A stretch of DNA of 64,000 nucleotides from the NCBI RefSeq assembly GCF_000251145.1, contig NZ_AIDW01000023.1, positions 62,001 through 126,000 of the forward strand, written 5' to 3'. Under the pieces are notes generated by a model. That model worked only from the letters and a program-made list of their open reading frames with translations. It ran no database searches and had not been told where the DNA came from. The DNA comes from Sphingomonas sp. PAMC 26621 (GTDB taxonomy: Bacteria > Pseudomonadota > Alphaproteobacteria > Sphingomonadales > Sphingomonadaceae). Made by a program: the position numbers and the translations under genes. Positions 62,656 through 64,000 of this stretch are shown here, in pieces. How positions within the stretch are numbered: position 1 is the stretch's first letter; every line of letters begins with the position of its first letter.

Positions 62656-62760
62656 CTTCCCAGGCGCAAGCCGGGGCCCAGGAGCCAACCAGCCGAATAT
62701 TTAACGCTGCGCTCGGTTACCTCGGCCATTTCGTCTGGGCCCCGGCCTTCGCCGGGGAAG
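62656..62760. repeat. 105-base palindromic element, copy 2
   Basis: Arms of 26 bases at 62656-62681 and 62735-62760 pair with about three mismatches around a 53-base centre. The right arm is identical to the right arm of copy 1 at 21371-21396, and the centres share stretches such as CGGTTACC. It lies between convergent msrA and pdeM. Confidence 0.8.
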
Positions 62761-62780
62761 GTAATCAGGAGCAGCCTTCC

Positions 62781-63443
62781 CTAAGCCGCCAGCCGGAACC
62801 GCAACAACCGGTCCTCGATCGGGATCAGCGCCTCGGCGCCCTTGCCCACCGCGCGGACGATCTCGGGGTGCTGCGCGTCCAGCCCCCCGGTCAGCGCACC
62901 GAACGCCGGGAGGATGAGCTTGGTCGGCGTTGCCACGAAGCACCGTCGCGAGACGTTCTGCCCGCGCACGCGGAGCCGCAACTTGGGATGGAAGTGACCG
63001 CTTAGCTCGGGCCGCGCATCGGTCGGATCGGCTTCGTGCCGCAGCACCAGTCCGTCGACCACCGCCTCGTCGACCACCGCCCCACCACACCGGTCGACCA
63101 TCCCGCTATCATGGTTCCCCGTGATCCAGGTCCACCGCGTCGCACCGGTCAGCGCGCGGAGCCGGGATTGCGCCTCCGCAGGCAAGCGATCGCACCCTTC
63201 GTCGTCGTGATAGCTGTCGCCCAGGCACCAGATTTCCGTGGCACCCGTCGCCGCGACGACGTCTTCGAGCGCCTCGAGGGTGACGAGCGAATCATACGGC
63301 GGGAGCATCTGCCCCCGCTGCGCAAACCAGCTCGCCTTTTCGAAGTGCAGGTCCGCCACCAGCACTGCCCCGCGCCGCGGCCAGAACAGCGCGCCGCTAC
63401 GGAGTGCTAGCAAATCATGATTGGCGAACGAAAAGGGAACCAT
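62781..63443 (-). CDS. pdeM: Ligase-associated DNA damage response endonuclease PdeM
   Basis: This 220-residue calcineurin-like phosphoesterase has metal motifs LVADLHFEKASW (D-x-H), IWCLGDSYHDDEG (G-D), WITGNHDSG (G-N-H-D) and LSGHFHPKLRLRV (G-H-x-H). It matches PdeM, usually coded with a ligase/helicase set (Lhr, LigD-like exonuclease); those partners are not adjacent here. It is divergent from kup. Confidence 0.9.
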   Translation of the reverse strand: MVPFSFANHDLLALRSGALFWPRRGAVLVADLHFEKASWFAQRGQMLPPYDSLVTLEALEDVVAATGATEIWCLGDSYHDDEGCDRLPAEAQSRLRALTGATRWTWITGNHDSGMVDRCGGAVVDEAVVDGLVLRHEADPTDARPELSGHFHPKLRLRVRGQNVSRRCFVATPTKLILPAFGALTGGLDAQHPEIVRAVGKGAEALIPIEDRLLRFRLAA

Positions 63444-63555
63444 GTCCGTCGCTATGACTTAAGGTTACGCTTCATGCAACGTTCACGAAAGCGCTTGCGC
63501 TGAGGGACCACAAGCGTAAAGCGCGCCGTCCTTATTGGCAGGTCGCCTTATTATC

Positions 63556-64000
63556 ATGTCCGTTGCAACCGCCACCACCACGGCCGCAAACCCCCATGGC
63601 ACGACGCCGCATCCGGCGTTGTTCGCGCTGACGATCGGCGCGATCGGGGTCGTTTTCGGCGATATCGGCACCAGCCCGCTCTACGCGTTTCGCGAAGCGC
63701 TCGAGCTTACCGGCAAGGACGGGCTCGACCCGGGCGAGATCCTCGGCGTGCTGAGTCTTGCGATCTGGTCGCTGATCCTCGTCGTGACGGTCAAATACGT
63801 CATCTTCCTGATGCGGATGGACAATCAGGGCGAAGGCGGCGTGCTGGCACTGACCGCTCTCGCACGGCGTGCGCTCGGCAAACGTTCGCTGATCGCCTTG
63901 GTGCTGGGGTCGGCGGGCGCATCGTTGTTCTACGGTGATGCGATCATCACGCCAGCGCTATCCGTGCTGTCCGCGGTCGAGGGGCTCAAGACGATCCCGG
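63556..64000 (+). CDS. kup: Potassium uptake protein Kup, N-terminal part
   Basis: ATG 63556 begins a frame still open at the window end (148 codons seen). The N-terminal tail ([20 protein letters not shown]) leads to the first membrane helix with the Kup signature [17 protein letters not shown], then [20 protein letters not shown] and [20 protein letters not shown]. It imports K+ driven by protons through 12 helices. The 112 bases upstream contain no clear regulatory element. Confidence 0.95.
   Translation, partial: MSVATATTTAANPHGTTPHPALFALTIGAIGVVFGDIGTSPLYAFREALELTGKDGLDPGEILGVLSLAIWSLILVVTVKYVIFLMRMDNQGEGGVLALTALARRALGKRSLIALVLGSAGASLFYGDAIITPALSVLSAVEGLKTIP

Overview
The window is about 64 kb of high-GC chromosome from an alphaproteobacterium, most likely Sphingomonas or a close relative in Sphingomonadales. 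The evidence is the run dnaA / rpsT / mutM / ubiE / ubiB / coaBC, the secB-tim44-mltA-smr group, sciP (DUF1153), the PilZ-prsK-prsR regulators beside rml genes, and sphingan-like pairing of type I secretion genes with dTDP-rhamnose genes. No rRNA, tRNA, insertion sequence, phage or CRISPR array was seen.

Layout. 0-15.2 kb is envelope polysaccharide: the end of an O-antigen ligase-like polymerase, a Wzx flippase, an exported TIM-barrel-like protein, an HlyD/HlyB type I secretion pair, PilZ, the PrsK/PrsR two-component system and the rmlA-C-D-B operon (dTDP-L-rhamnose). 15.4-29.3 kb is conserved housekeeping: smr, mltA, tim44, secB, murJ, trpS, dnaA, rpsT, mutM, ubiE, ubiB, a membrane protein and coaC/coaB. 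29.3-44.3 kb is an accessory block between coaB and dut, which are neighbours in many relatives. It holds part of an ABC-dependent capsule locus (kpsM- and kpsE-like genes, a truncated TPR-glycosyltransferase, kpsF, kpsU/kdsB), an FhaC-type secretion pore operonic with a DUF2341-LamG-ExbB fusion and ExbD, an STN-domain protein, a LuxR solo, and a FecR/ECF sigma/TonB operon. 44.3-64 kb holds dut, a MoeB/ThiF enzyme, wecB/wecC (UDP-ManNAcA), mnmA, sciP, glsB, a SIMPL protein, a processive GT2, cytochrome b561, an acetamidase, a pentose-phosphate operon (rpiA-tkt-tal-gnd-HAD), dedA, msrA, pdeM and the start of kup.

Four points matter most. (1) Five genes (prsR, coaC, dut, tkt and the HAD gene) each carry one apparent single-base deletion. 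Because coaBC and dut are normally essential, consensus errors are the likeliest cause, and prsR should not be called a pseudogene on this sequence alone. (2) Two promoters in the accessory block share one architecture (GTAACAAAA, AAAAAACTTTTGCCA, GTGTCCTT). One precedes the luxR-type gene and the other precedes the FhaC/ExbBD operon, in a block that encodes its own ECF sigma factor. (3) FhaC pore, sensor-fused ExbB, ExbD, TonB, STN, FecR and sigma together look like a two-partner-secretion system coupled to the TonB/ExbBD machinery and to surface signalling. No secreted partner is present. (4) At about 33.37 kb a glycosyltransferase and a convergent small membrane gene both stop abruptly, which suggests a rearrangement or a misjoin.
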